Source of the DNA: Combretum micranthum
Lineage: Eukaryota; Streptophyta; Magnoliopsida; Myrtales; Combretaceae
Direction of reading: 5' to 3'
Assembly (NCBI GenBank): GCA_024138025.1
Contig: JAMXBD010000961.1
Span: 186,001-250,000 of the forward strand
Length of the DNA stretch: 64,000 nucleotides
Shown here: positions 44,799 through 55,990 of the stretch, piece by piece
Position numbering within the stretch: the stretch's first letter is position 1
How the letters are laid out: each line of letters starts with the position of its first letter
Notes under the pieces: model-generated
What the model saw: only the letters and a program-made list of their open reading frames with translations
What the model was told of the DNA's origin: nothing
Databases searched by the model: none
Program-made: the position numbers and the translations under genes

Positions 44799-47649
44799 AT
44801 GACGCTCGGTGGTTCAGGAGGATCCAGTGTTGTTGGTCAGCACTTTACTCTCTTTATTTATTTGTAATTCCGATCCTTGTCTAGTTCAAATTAATTTCGA
44901 TTCGATACCTAATCATCTTTAACTATCGTGAAGGTTGAATCTTTGTATTCTATTGATCTGTATATGTTTCATTTATACTGATCTTTATTTTTGCCCCCTC
45001 TTTAAGAAAATTGCGTTCTTGATTGTGTTTTGATGAGCATAATTGTGAATTTATGCTTATTTTCTAGTATTTCACAGAAGCTCAATTGTTAAGAGATACA
45101 TGCAACATGACCGTTAATTTTGCGACTAGCTAAGATGCTGTGAAATTAATTTATTATATTTACCAACTAGCTGCTACTAAAACTCCCGTCACGAAACATC
45201 ATATTCTTAGTGGCTGTCAGGGTTTTAATCGTACTTTTTGATGATTTTTATGTGTAAATTCTCTCATTTATAGAGTATTGGGTACTCATCAAACTCGCAA
45301 TTTTACCATAAACTGGTGGAACATCGATAACGGGTAGAATTGTAGGATTGTTATTTAATTGTATATAGAGTCTGCCCTTCTACGATCTTGTATTCATTTT
45401 AACTAAGAAAAAACTCATAGAGGTACAAACTTGTAGAGTTGTTGGTTGACTTGACTCACGATTTTGACATTTATGCTTAGAGCTGTGTTCATGCTGTAAA
45501 TACCCGTTTACTTTTAAAGTAGATAGACTAACATCTTGATGGATTCCTAATAATTCAATCACCTTTCGTAACCTTGTATATTTTGGCAGTTCCTCGCAAT
45601 TTTAGATTATTGGAAGAACTTGAGCGCGGTGAAAAAGGTATTGGAGATGGAACTGTCAGTTATGGTATGGATGATGGAGATGACATTTATATGCGATCTT
45701 GGACTGGCACAATTATAGGTCCTCATAATGTAAGTTTCCTCATCGTCACAAGTATATTTGTGTTTGTATTGGAGTGGTTCATTTTTTGGGAAAAACAAAG
45801 ATTGCAATCTCATTGCCATAATTAATTAATTACTGAAGGAATCTCATTGTTGGTGTTTTCAAGATACTAGCTTAGATTATTGTCTTTTGATGGTAGGAAT
45901 TAGATTGATTAGCGCAAAATCTGGCTTGACACTGGCCCATTAAATTAAGTTGGCTACGTGGTCGCTTTGTAAGGAATTAGCTATACCAATTGATTATACT
46001 TTGTTGTATTGTTATTATTCAAATGCTTTTCAATTACATTGTGTTCATATTTATGCTAAGATTGAGTATGCTTTTCACTTTTGAGCTGAAGATGGGGGGG
46101 ACTAGCTAAAAATGTGTTTCTTATTCAGATGATTATCTTAAAGCATGGTTACCCATCAATCACGATGCATTTAACTTCACGTTCATACTAGAGCGCCACC
46201 GTATGCAACTTTTATGATATGATTTGTATACTGCAGAGCAAGTTCCTTCTGTTGGTCTCTATTTGAGAAAATGTAGCACCCATGATCACGTCTCAAATAG
46301 TAGTGCTGAAAATTTCTTTTGAATAGATAAGCCTCTTAATTTGGGGAATGGTCTGTGGGGAGAATTGTTTGTATGTGAAAGCATGTCTACATTCCCAATA
46401 TTGAATATAATTGTTCCTGCTAGGGTGGAGCAGTTTCTCCATTGATGTTTCATAAAATTATAAGATAAGAAATTGTCTTAATTTGTTACTTTATGCAAAT
46501 TATTACTTTCATGTCATAATAAAGTCAATCTGGAATGAGATATTTTGGATAAAAAATTCTTACATCTTATAAAAGGGCAACTAGGTGCTCACAAAGATAA
46601 AAATATTGACTGCTAAAACATAGACAAAGATATATTGGAATTTAAAGCGACTGTAAGGTCTAAAGGCTGAACTCAGTTCGTTGATTGGATCATCTTTGAA
46701 AATAAAACTGAATAGACTTGATAAATAATGGAAACCCACTGGAATGTGTCTGTAAGAGCAGGAAACTGTGTTTATCGAGAGAAGAAGAGAGGAGGGGTGG
46801 GGAAGCAGATTATAGCTTTTTGATAAAAAGAGTTCAATTCAATTTTATGAATTGAACTCAACTTGTTTTCCGGAACAAGAAAATCTCCCTGATGTCTGTT
46901 GATTTCACTGTGGTCTTCTTCTTTTCCTCATTTATTTATTTACTTTTCACTCTTCTCCCTCTCCCCCTCTCCTTCTGACTGCATGAAATCTTGATATTGA
47001 GGCACAACTGCCCCTAGGGTTGACTCTTAATTGTCTGTTATTTAACTGTGTAGAAAATACATCCTAAAATTACATTTCTCTTCTTTGTGGTGTAATAGTT
47101 TTAAAGAAAGAATATTGTTTTGGTTTTTCTGTTGCAATAATTCAGGCTTTTCTTTGTTGTCAGTGTGTACATGAAGGCCGTATCTACCAGTTGAAGCTAT
47201 TCTGCGACAAAGATTATCCTGAGAAACCACCTAGTGTCCGTTTTCATTCACGGATCAACATGACTTGTGTTAACCATGAAACGGGCATGGTAAATCAGTT
47301 GTTTTTTATTGCTTCATTGGGATATTTAGTTGTTATCCCAGAAAAATCAATTACTTATTTTACTAGACTTCCTGGCAACGTATATTTTCTCACAAAAGCT
47401 GCTCGAGCATTTTGGTTATCACTTATTGCACATTGATGTTGATTCTATTGGTAGAATTTGTCACTTTTAGATCAAATTTATGATCATCAAATTATGTCAT
47501 TTTTCTAGGTGGAAGCAAAAAAGTTTGGACTACTTGCAAATTGGCAGAGAGAATATACCATGGAGGATATCCTGACCCAGCTGAAGAAGGAAATGGCTGC
47601 CCCACACAATAGAAAGCTGGTCCAGCCACCAGAGGGCACATATTTCTAG
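44799..47649 (+). CDS. UEV1: Ubiquitin-conjugating enzyme E2 variant UEV1 (MMZ/UEV1C-D type), four exons
   Basis: Exons: 44799-44835, 45590-45729, 47164-47289 and 47509-47649. Introns all have GT...AG ends, and the join gives 147 codons without a stop, the usual length for plant UEV1. The protein starts [10 protein letters not shown], continues [13 protein letters not shown], then [20 protein letters not shown], and ends with [10 protein letters not shown]. It has the E2 (UBC) fold but lacks the active-site Cys region of true E2s. Family knowledge: UEV1 pairs with UBC13 to make Lys63-linked ubiquitin chains in error-free DNA-damage tolerance and signalling, in nucleus and cytosol. The N-terminus without a prenylation-type tail fits the UEV1C/D subgroup. 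Open frames that run past the splice sites at 45574-45825 and 47191-47436 are read-through, not separate genes. Confidence 0.95.
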
Positions 47650-47775
47650 CTTTTCGGTATACAGATATAACTGATGATGGTGCATATGCTATATACAGTT
47701 TGTAATGCTTTGCTGATTCCATAGAAGTTGAGAATATTGATGGGAGTGCCTAATAAAGCTTCTCTCGTTTGTTGG
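47650..47775 (+). terminator. 3' UTR and poly(A) signal of UEV1
   Basis: AATAAA at 47752-47757, about 100 bp after the stop codon. T-rich sequence follows. Further AT-rich downstream sequence could hold alternative sites. Confidence 0.65.
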
Positions 47776-49749
47776 CTTCAATGTTGCTTGACTTTGTGGA
47801 AGTGGTACTGCATGATTGATGGGATATCATAACTAGAACTACTGGGGTCAATTTGACTGCTTGTCAATATATATCCCAAAGAGTGGTTCTCAATATCGTA
47901 TAATATTGATTGCCCTTTGATACCTTGTGATATTTGTGTGCTTATAGAAAGATGGACACTCTTTATCTGATAGGTGGAGCTGAGGGGAATATAGTGTTAT
48001 AGTGTTCCTTTCCCAGGTAAGGAGATACATTCAGAGAGCATGTGCTAGCTTTGATTGAGTTGACATCTAGATGCTTTTGCCTTAGTTATTTTGAGGAAAT
48101 AGAATTAATTCTCTTCTCCCATCTCAGTTTTGGCATCTTTGCTATTGATGGATACATAAGCTTGTCATTTGATGTGCCATGAATGAGATGGTTAGACATG
48201 ATTGAATGGGTTATGTGGTGTATATGCACTTTATTTATTTTTATCTTTTGGACTTCTATAGGCCTTTTCAGTGTGCGAAAGCATTGTGTGTGTTGTAACT
48301 TTAGTGAGCATGCAAGCCTATGTTGGGGTTCATTTTGTTGTAACCCTTTAGAAGATCATAGTTGATTTTCAGTTGGCATTTGATGTTACTTTTCACCTGA
48401 CTTGACTGTCCTAAGCAATTAGCATCTCCCAAAACCTTATGTTCATGAATAGGATGATGTGATGTAAAGAGGGCATCAAACATGTCTTTCTCGTGGTAAA
48501 AATGAGCATTTTTATTGTTTATTTATTTATTTTTTTTTCTGGAGATTATGGGGAAATAGATTTTTCTTTGTTATGCTGCATGGGTGGTTTTCTCTTTCTT
48601 CCTCTGTGGCTTGCCCTTTTCTTTTGGTAGTGCACACGTTATTACATCTGTGATGATCGCAATGACAGGAAATGGCAATGTGAACTCAAAGGGCCACGAC
48701 ACGAGTTGTGCCAGATGCATGTAAAATTGGGGCGTACATTCTTAACCATTGTTTTATGCTAAATCACAACTGTGCCCATTTCTGTCGCTTGGAATCACAT
48801 CGAAGATGGTTATCCCATCATCAAATTTTTTCTATAATGGATGGTTATTTTTTAAATGCCATGGTTCATATTGACTGACGGTGGAGGAGGAAATAAACCT
48901 AACAAAAAGAGAAGCTATGAATGAATGAAATGTTCTTTTCCTTTGTATTTCTCGATGTCGTCTTTGCATGGATCATTGAGGAGTCATGCTTCCACTGGCT
49001 TACACGTTTACCACATTTTTGTGTTGACTTTCAATCTTCTCTATAAATCGTTCAAACCCAATCTTTATACCATGCACACCATCCATGCCGGAATACGGTG
49101 AAGAGCAGCTTCTTTTCTGTATGGAATCGGTCATTGGATTTCCATGACATTTTGCCTTCATTTTTTCACCGTTCTCTTTCCCGTTCTTCTTTGCATTTCT
49201 TAATTCTTTCAGAATATGCAGTGTGTATGGTGTAGCTGCATATGAGGAGGAGATTCGCTCCATCTGCTTATTCTTTCATGCGAATCACTGCAGATGTTAT
49301 GAGACTTGGATGAAGTTTTCATGTCCTACGTTGCCATCCTCATCTAATCACTTACTGTGTGAACATTAGATTTTAGCTCCTCTTAGATATATATATATAT
49401 ATTCATATATGGTAGAATAATAAGTGCTGGAAGCCTGGAAACATGAACATAAACATTCTGTCAATTTTTATATTTATTGCTTTCAATATTTTAAATCAAT
49501 TCTTAACTTAAATATGTATATTGATGCTAGCTCTGGCTTTAATTTTGGTAAGGTGACATCATATCGATGGTACATGACCTGAAAGTTAATATATAGAATT
49601 CAACAAACAAAAATTTGATAGCTTCCCAAAGATTTTGGACTTGATCATTCTAATTGGGAGTTTTAAGGTTGATATAGAAATCCAACAAGGTTCAAGATCT
49701 TGTTTACATTTTTTTTAATTTACTTTGCTATTATTGATGATAAATAATA
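47776..49749. other. Intergenic region downstream of UEV1
   Basis: The least repetitive non-genic stretch of the window. No homology to the flanking LTR families was noticed. It contains a T-rich run near 48520-48540, a TA repeat near 49387-49401 and one small minus-strand ORF (listed separately). No further exon of a known protein was recognised. Confidence 0.45.
49000..49263 (-). CDS. Possible small ORF, 87 codons, unrecognised
   Basis: An open frame starting M-E-R-I-S-S-S-Y. The protein is basic, with Lys/Asn/Glu-rich middle (residues 20-40) and no transmembrane segment. It is not obviously low-complexity and lies outside the repeats, which is the only reason to list it. No domain was recognised and no leader or poly(A) signal was identified. 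It may be chance. Confidence 0.15.
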   Translation of the reverse strand: MERISSSYAATPYTLHILKELRNAKKNGKENGEKMKAKCHGNPMTDSIQKRSCSSPYSGMDGVHGIKIGFERFIEKIESQHKNVVNV

Positions 49750-50410
49750 TGTCGTAGCTTAACTGGCCCCACAACAAATCGCAAATGGGCCAAAGCACCC
49801 AAGAAGAACCTAAAAGCCCATGAATTTAATTGTTCCATAAGGAATCCACATCATCCCAAGGAGTTTAGCTCAATACAGACCTTAATATCGACCTCGACCC
49901 TCTAGGGACCTCAATTCAACAACAAATCACGGTCCTCCCCTCACTAGGTTGCACCTCTCAAGTGCTGACTTTCAAAAACATGACTACATGAGCTCCCCAA
50001 CGAGCCACTCTCTCAACTTGCTACATGCTCTCGACATGTTCTCTGTCCTACAATGGGGCCAGGAGGGAATGTCTCCAATCTGACCACATCTATGCTTCGC
50101 TATCTCCTTCTCCTTGGATCTAGGATGGTTCCTTCTCCTCGATTTAAGTGGCTACTAACCTGGGATGCCACACTAACAAAAAAGATTCCATGGGTCCCAT
50201 TTTGATATGACCTCAATTGTAAATAGTGTTTCCTCTCCAAGTAAGGTAAGTCTAAACATCTTAATACTCTTTAACTATTTTCTGAATTTCAACAAAATGA
50301 CTCACGACTAACTTAAGTATTTGAATGATCATCCTAGACAATCCCCAACACACCATTGATTAACTTTCTTGCTTGTAGGTCCTAATCTCTACTAGTGGAA
50401 TCAATATTTG
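49750..50410 (+). repeat. Decayed LTR with PBS-like end (Ty3/gypsy, Tat-like)
   Basis: Starts near TGTCGTAGCTTAACTGG. The end reads CTAGTGGAATCAATATTTGCAACAGG (two adjoining blocks at about 50392-50417), which resembles the usual Tat-lineage end GTGGAATCAATATTGGCGCC where the PBS begins. A degenerate TATA-like TGTAAATAGTG is near 50219-50229. No gag or pol follows. Confidence 0.45.
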
Positions 50411-50417
50411 CAACAGG

Positions 50418-51315
50418 TACAATTAGCCATTTAAAAAATTTATAGAAATCTATCTATGATATATATGTTTATATTTGCAATATGTACTTTTATAATATTA
50501 TCATTTTGACTATGACAAAATCATTTCCGACTTACTAATGAATTACTTTAAGTGATCACAATAATTCCACGGCTACAAGTGTTTTAAAATCGAGCTCACA
50601 AATTAAGAAATAATGTCATATCATTACCGTATCTTACCAAAAAAAGATACTTTTCACCAAATAGCCTAAAGCTTAGTGGGTAGTTTCCTACGAGTTCTAG
50701 GATTTAGTCCAGACTCATGCAAAACAATATCATCCTTCCAAGAGTTCCAAATATCTATATTCTCAAAATGCCTTCTTTGATCCTAGTATAAATTAACAAC
50801 TTCTATTAAAGCTTGAGGTAAGGGGTTTGTGCATTAGACATGAAAAGCTTTAGAAGTTTTGAAGCTCGAATTACTTTAGTGTAAACAGGACATATTGTTT
50901 ATTCTACTCTGGTGATAATTCTTTCCTTTATTATATTTATCTTCTCCTGATATCCTTGTTCCATCCTTCTATAATACTTATGTTACTCAAAATTATTTAG
51001 TCAATCTAAATTTTTATCAAATTTTAAGTTTTTAATACCCTTTTCTCTTTCACTGGTCTCGTTCAAAAATTTTTACAGCTCATTCAAGAAATCACTACAA
51101 TTTTCTAGCATTGGCAATTTAGGATCCAACCCATATATTCAAACACGATGCACCATGATTATAACATGATTTATATAAATAAAAATTGAAAAAATATATG
51201 CATTAAATTGGGAAATGAAGGAATTTAATTGTGTCCTAATTCGAATTTGAGATCTAAATCCATTTATTAAACAAATCACAGTTAACAAGTTTGAGTTTGA
51301 CTGCGTACCCATCAA
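50418..51315. other. Intergenic sequence
   Basis: AT-rich; no gene or repeat partner was recognised. Confidence 0.4.
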
Positions 51316-51437
51316 ATGTTATATTGTTGTTATACTATTCTTATTTCTCTCACATTTTTCTAGTACACAATCCACGCTTACATCTCTTACTATCACTAGT
51401 CCTTAGCTAGAAGAAGCTAAGGCTTTACTTTGCTAGA

Positions 51438-51487
<50 letters not shown>

Positions 51488-52060
51488 ACTATTAATGATT
51501 CTATAATTTTCCTCTTCTTCACTAATTCATCAAAATATCTATCGGTCATTAGGTTTGATTTCTTCGATCTTCTTTCTATTTTTTTAATTCTTTTGGGTCA
51601 CAAGAGGAGACCATATGGATTATCTACTATAATCATTTATTAACCATATTGAGTCTACTTATTATTGTTTTTGCCACAAATGTTCAATCAAGGAGCACAA
51701 CATGAGATCGTTGAATTGGATATATTGAATTATTGGAAAAATAATCAATTTTGGTATTTTCAAGTTGTATGAATACTGCATGACATAGTGACATATTATT
51801 GGTTTCTACAATTGCTTCATAATCAACATTTAATATTAGAGCCCAAATCCTTAATGAACATCAAAGCTCATTAAACTCAAAATTCTAGAAGTTTTTTTTT
51901 TTTTTCATGTACTAGAGATTGTCTCTTTGAAGAAGAAGGTAACATAATAGAATTTTTTTAAACACATTATTTATTTTTATTGATACCTTTTTCTTTTATT
52001 CATGGTAGCTTCTTCAAGTGTCTCCATTGAAGAGCTGACAGAGAAGGTAGTGAATTTGGA
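51316..52060 (+). repeat. Possible decayed copia LTR end, PBS remnant and gag leader
   Basis: TAATCAACA ends near 51828. It is followed by TTTAATATTAGAGCCC, three changes from the copia PBS TTTGGTATCAGAGCCC. An ATG at 52002 then opens a short frame (M-V-A-S-S-S-V-S-I-E-E-L-T-E-K-V) into which the hAT elements are inserted. Both the LTR start (about 51316) and the gag reading are inference. Confidence 0.35.
51441..51488. repeat. Compound microsatellite (TC)n(AC)n
   Basis: About 30 bp of TC followed by 18 bp of AC, uninterrupted. Confidence 0.95.
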
Positions 52061-53911
52061 AATCACCACTACGTGTGCAAACAAGCTTAGTTACTTGCAA
52101 GTTTCTTGAGCTCGGCTTGACTCGAGCTCATTTAATATATGAGCCAAGTTTGAGCTCAAAATAAAACTTGTTTAATCAAACAAGCGAAGTTTGAGCTCAT
52201 CTCAAGCTCATTTAGGCTTGCGAGTTTCATATGATATATAATATTTTATATTATTTATTATAATATTTCATATATTATAGTTATTTCAAATTTATTTGTT
52301 AAGTCTTAAATTTTATAGATTTGATTTTATTTATAAATTTATGTAAGTAAATAACAATTAATATTTTACAAATTAAAAAAAATAAAAGAAATGCATTTTC
52401 TTTTTCAAACAAACAAGTGCAGGCATTCACGTATATATAATAAGAAAGGGATGGATTGATTTGTGATGTTTCCTATGTGGGACACATGACAAAAGCACTT
52501 ATGCTTATCTTCTTCTTTCTCATTCAACACGGATTATTTGGCAACAAAACTTGCCATTAGTCCTCCATATAAGCTATAATACTATCTCATTCTTACCCAT
52601 TTGGCTTTGTGGCAAACACCTACCTCTTTGGCAATATGGTCTACCTACATGACAAGACCTAGGGGTGGGCACGGATCGGTTTGGTTCGGTTTTTCCTAAA
52701 ACCAAACCTTAAGTAACGGTTTGGTTCAGATTATAAATTTTTTTAAGCCATTAAATAATGGTTTGGTTTGGTTTGGATTACAATTTAAAGCAAAATTCTA
52801 ACTAAAAATTTTCCTTGTTCTAGTGTTTTTTTACATTTGTGTAGGTTCTTAAATATTTATATCATTTTACAAAGTTGATATTATAAACCACGATAAAATA
52901 TTTTATAAATTCATCATACTTTTAATCTATAGTTCTCTATAAAATCAATTATCCACCAATAAAATACATTCACTAACCAATACATAGTAAGTTATAATTT
53001 ATGATTTTTAATATAACCATCATATCAATTATCTACCAATAATTTAGCTAAAATAAAAATCATCTATCAACAAAATTCATCAATGAATAAAATGACCAGT
53101 CGATAAGATATATTAAACAATTAATACATAATGAAAGTTTATAACTGAATAAATAAATTTTACACTTTATAAAGTTAAAAGCTATTAAAAAAAACAATAG
53201 TTCATCATCAACAAAAAATTACATATCATGAGCTTAAAAAAAATTTTAAAAAGAACAAGTTGATTTTAATTAATGTTCATCAAATAATAAATATCAAATT
53301 TTTTTCTAAAACGGTTTGGTTTGGTTTTACGGGTTGGGTTGGTTTACCTTTCAATCAAAACCATAAATTTACTGATTGATTCGGATTTGAAAATTTTCAA
53401 ACCAAACCATCAAAAAAACCATATTTTTGGTTTGGTTTGGTTCGGTTACGAATTGGTTTGGTTCGGTCGGCTTTTTTGCCCACCCTTAACAAGACCATAA
53501 AGTATACATTCGATGTGGAACTTAGTATTGCTTGTGTGAGAGAATTGCACAAGTAAAAAGTCATACATTGCTTAGTTCTCATGGTTGAGAGACAACCTAC
53601 GACTATAAAAAGGAGTGTTGACCTTGCCATTAATTAGTTATTTTAACATGTCTCTAAATATTAAATGGATGCGTAAACAATTGCATGTTGCATATGAATT
53701 TTTAAGTTTTTTTTTAAATTATTCATTATCATTGAGTTCATAAACTTGTTAAATGAGAGGAGCTTATGGGCTCCTTATCAAGCCCGAGCTCGGTAGGTTT
53801 TGAGACTGATAAAAGCTTGGCTTTACTTAAGCTCACTACAATTTTTAATGAGCTAAGCTTGAGCCTTATAAACCTTGACTTGGTCTAGCTCATTTGCGAC
53901 CCTAATCACCA
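52061..53911. mobile_element. hAT-type non-autonomous element (outer), AATCACCA target duplication
   Basis: The element spans 52069-53903. Direct 8-bp AATCACCA flanks it at 52061-52068 and 53904-53911. Subterminal sequence is full of GAGCTC/AAGCTT-type strings at both ends. The termini, TACGTGTGCAAACAAGC and (reverse complement of the right) GGGTCGCAAATGAGC, are degenerate relatives of plant hAT ends. Without the nested element it is about 1 kb. No transposase. Confidence 0.8.
52652..53496. mobile_element. hAT-type MITE (inner, 829 bp), ACAAGACC target duplication
   Basis: The element spans 52660-53488. Perfect ACAAGACC direct repeats lie at 52652-52659 and 53489-53496. Terminal inverted repeats: TAGGGGTGGGCA at the left against TAAGGGTGGGCA (reverse complement) at the right. 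The subterminal regions are rich in GGTTTGGTTCGGTTT and its complement. This is a typical plant hAT MITE. The minus ORF 53397-53630 crosses its right edge and is not a gene. Confidence 0.92.
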
Positions 53912-54435
53912 TAGTAGTAACATCTTTTCTAGACATGCTTTAACTATAAAAATGTTGTGAATTTAATTAGAGTCACAATATTGCTTGATTTGTGTTTTTT
54001 CCATTACAAAGATGTAGTAAGAGAAAGAGTTATAAAAGCTTATTAGGATTGTGTGAAATTAAAGGAGGTTCATAGGGTTAAGGCTAGGAAAAAAAAAAGT
54101 GCAAATGGTGGTTCCTTTTAATGTTATTTTGCTTTTAGGTTTTTATGAAATTGAATTGGTGTTTAAATGGTAATTTTGAGTTGTTGGTGTGAGAAAAGAG
54201 GTTGGTTTGGTTGTTTTTTTTTTTTTTTTATCTATTTGTCTATATATTTTGTTGACGTGAAAAGATGAAACAAGGAGACTTAGTCACCATGCACCAACCA
54301 AAGAAAGAAATTATGTTGCACCAACAAAGATCAATATAAAGCTTTATGCCTAAATCCTAAGAAAACTTGTCAATTAGTTATACGTTTTTCTTATGTCTTT
54401 TCTTTTTGCAAAGTTTATTCAATTAGTCTTAATTG
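53912..54435. other. Continuation of the decayed sequence interrupted by the hATs
   Basis: Continues the frame and sequence of 52060. No further domains are recognised. Confidence 0.3.
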
Positions 54436-55990
54436 TAAATGATGTGACTGTTACTCACTTAATAAAAATCTGTGCTAAATCCTATCTTACGTTGCTTTTT
54501 AAGTAAGTATACTTACCAAATATATAATATAGCAATTAAGTACATATATCATCCCCACGATGATCTTAATGAAGCACTAATAATTACTTCTTTCCGTACT
54601 ATTTAACTTAAAAATCAAGTTGCCTTAATTAACCATCTAACTACTAATCCTAATATTAAATTATAACCATAACAATCAAAATCACAAGTCAAAGATAAAT
54701 TTATTAAAATTCAATTGCAAGACTATCTAGATCTTGAATCATCACTAGACATTTCCACGTAACCTTTATAAAAACAATCCAATTTGAATTATTAAATCCT
54801 TGATCCGCATAAGTCCTATATTAATAATATCTTTTTCAAGATTATGAATTTCAAATTCTTAGATATATCTGTTGAAATTTCTTTATAGCTAAAATCAATT
54901 TAGAAATTGCTTTATCGATTTGTGAATTCTCTATTGGATTAAAACTTAATTTAATCTAATCATGATATTATTTTGTCCATATCTATGACTGCAATCAAAT
55001 TCCTTTAATTAATAATACAATTAATAAAAGTAATCTATAGATTAACTAATGTAAAATTAGTCATGAATTAATATTCTAGAAGTGTTAACTCAAGAGAACA
55101 TTGAAGAACATGTAATTAGATATAGAAATTGATAATCTATTGAATAAACAAATAATTCCAATTACATAGAAATTTAGGGTTTTTCAAAATCTAGACAAAC
55201 TCTCTACTCATTCATAAAGTATTCAATAAGCACACAAGGAATGAAGAAGAACATTATGAATTTAAGTGAAGACCCTTGTACATAATTAATCTTGCTATCT
55301 CTTTCTTGAACTCAAAAGATCTATTGCTCTTGATTTTATCTCTCTCTAAAAGCTTAGAAAGAAAAGTGTGTATCTCTTAGTATATATTTTTTCTTCATAA
55401 ATTTTTATATGTATGATATTCCTTCAACATCTTGCCTAAGCTAATCTTTCTTAAATTGAAAAGATTTATAGGGATATAAAAAGATTTTTATTTTTTATTT
55501 TTGTAGTAGCAGATAGGTAATACATGGCTCTAGGAATAGGTCATGTAATTCTCTATTCCCAGAACTTCTTCTTCTTTGAAGATGCACGGGCTATCCACAA
55601 TCTAAAGGAATGGACCATGTACCTCTTTGATGTTCAAGGTTTTTTTTTTCCTTGAAATTGCATGAGCTATACACAGTAATAATAACAGTTGTGTTCCTTT
55701 CTAATCCTCAACTTCTAAATGCTTGAGATTTTTCTCGTGAATGTTACCTCTATTCTGTCTCCACAGTTCATACATGAGCTTTCATGACCCTAAATAAGGG
55801 CCTAAAAGTTTACCTTAAAGTTGTCATATTACGTGCGCGCATATAAGATGAAGACTGCTTACAAGTCAGAGATTACAAAACTCTAATTATTTATTCTCTC
55901 AATATGTTATACATACTATATATATACACACACTTATAAAAATATTTTTCAATATCAATATTTCCACAAATCATAAGGACTGTAAAGAAT
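54436..55990 (-). repeat. LTR fragment of family D, copy 4
   Basis: Its left part (AAGTATACTTACCAAA near 54507, ACGATGATCTTAATGAAGCACTAAT near 54558-54582) corresponds to 43030-43110 of copy 3, and the CCCTAAATAAGGGCCTAAAAG block near 55789 sits at the equivalent of the LTR start. No coding sequence. Confidence 0.4.

Noticed and set aside
45574..45825. Separate 83-codon gene
   Set aside because: It is UEV1 exon 2 read into intron 2; a GT donor ends the exon at 45729.
47191..47436. Separate 81-codon gene
   Set aside because: It is UEV1 exon 3 read into intron 3 after the donor at 47290.
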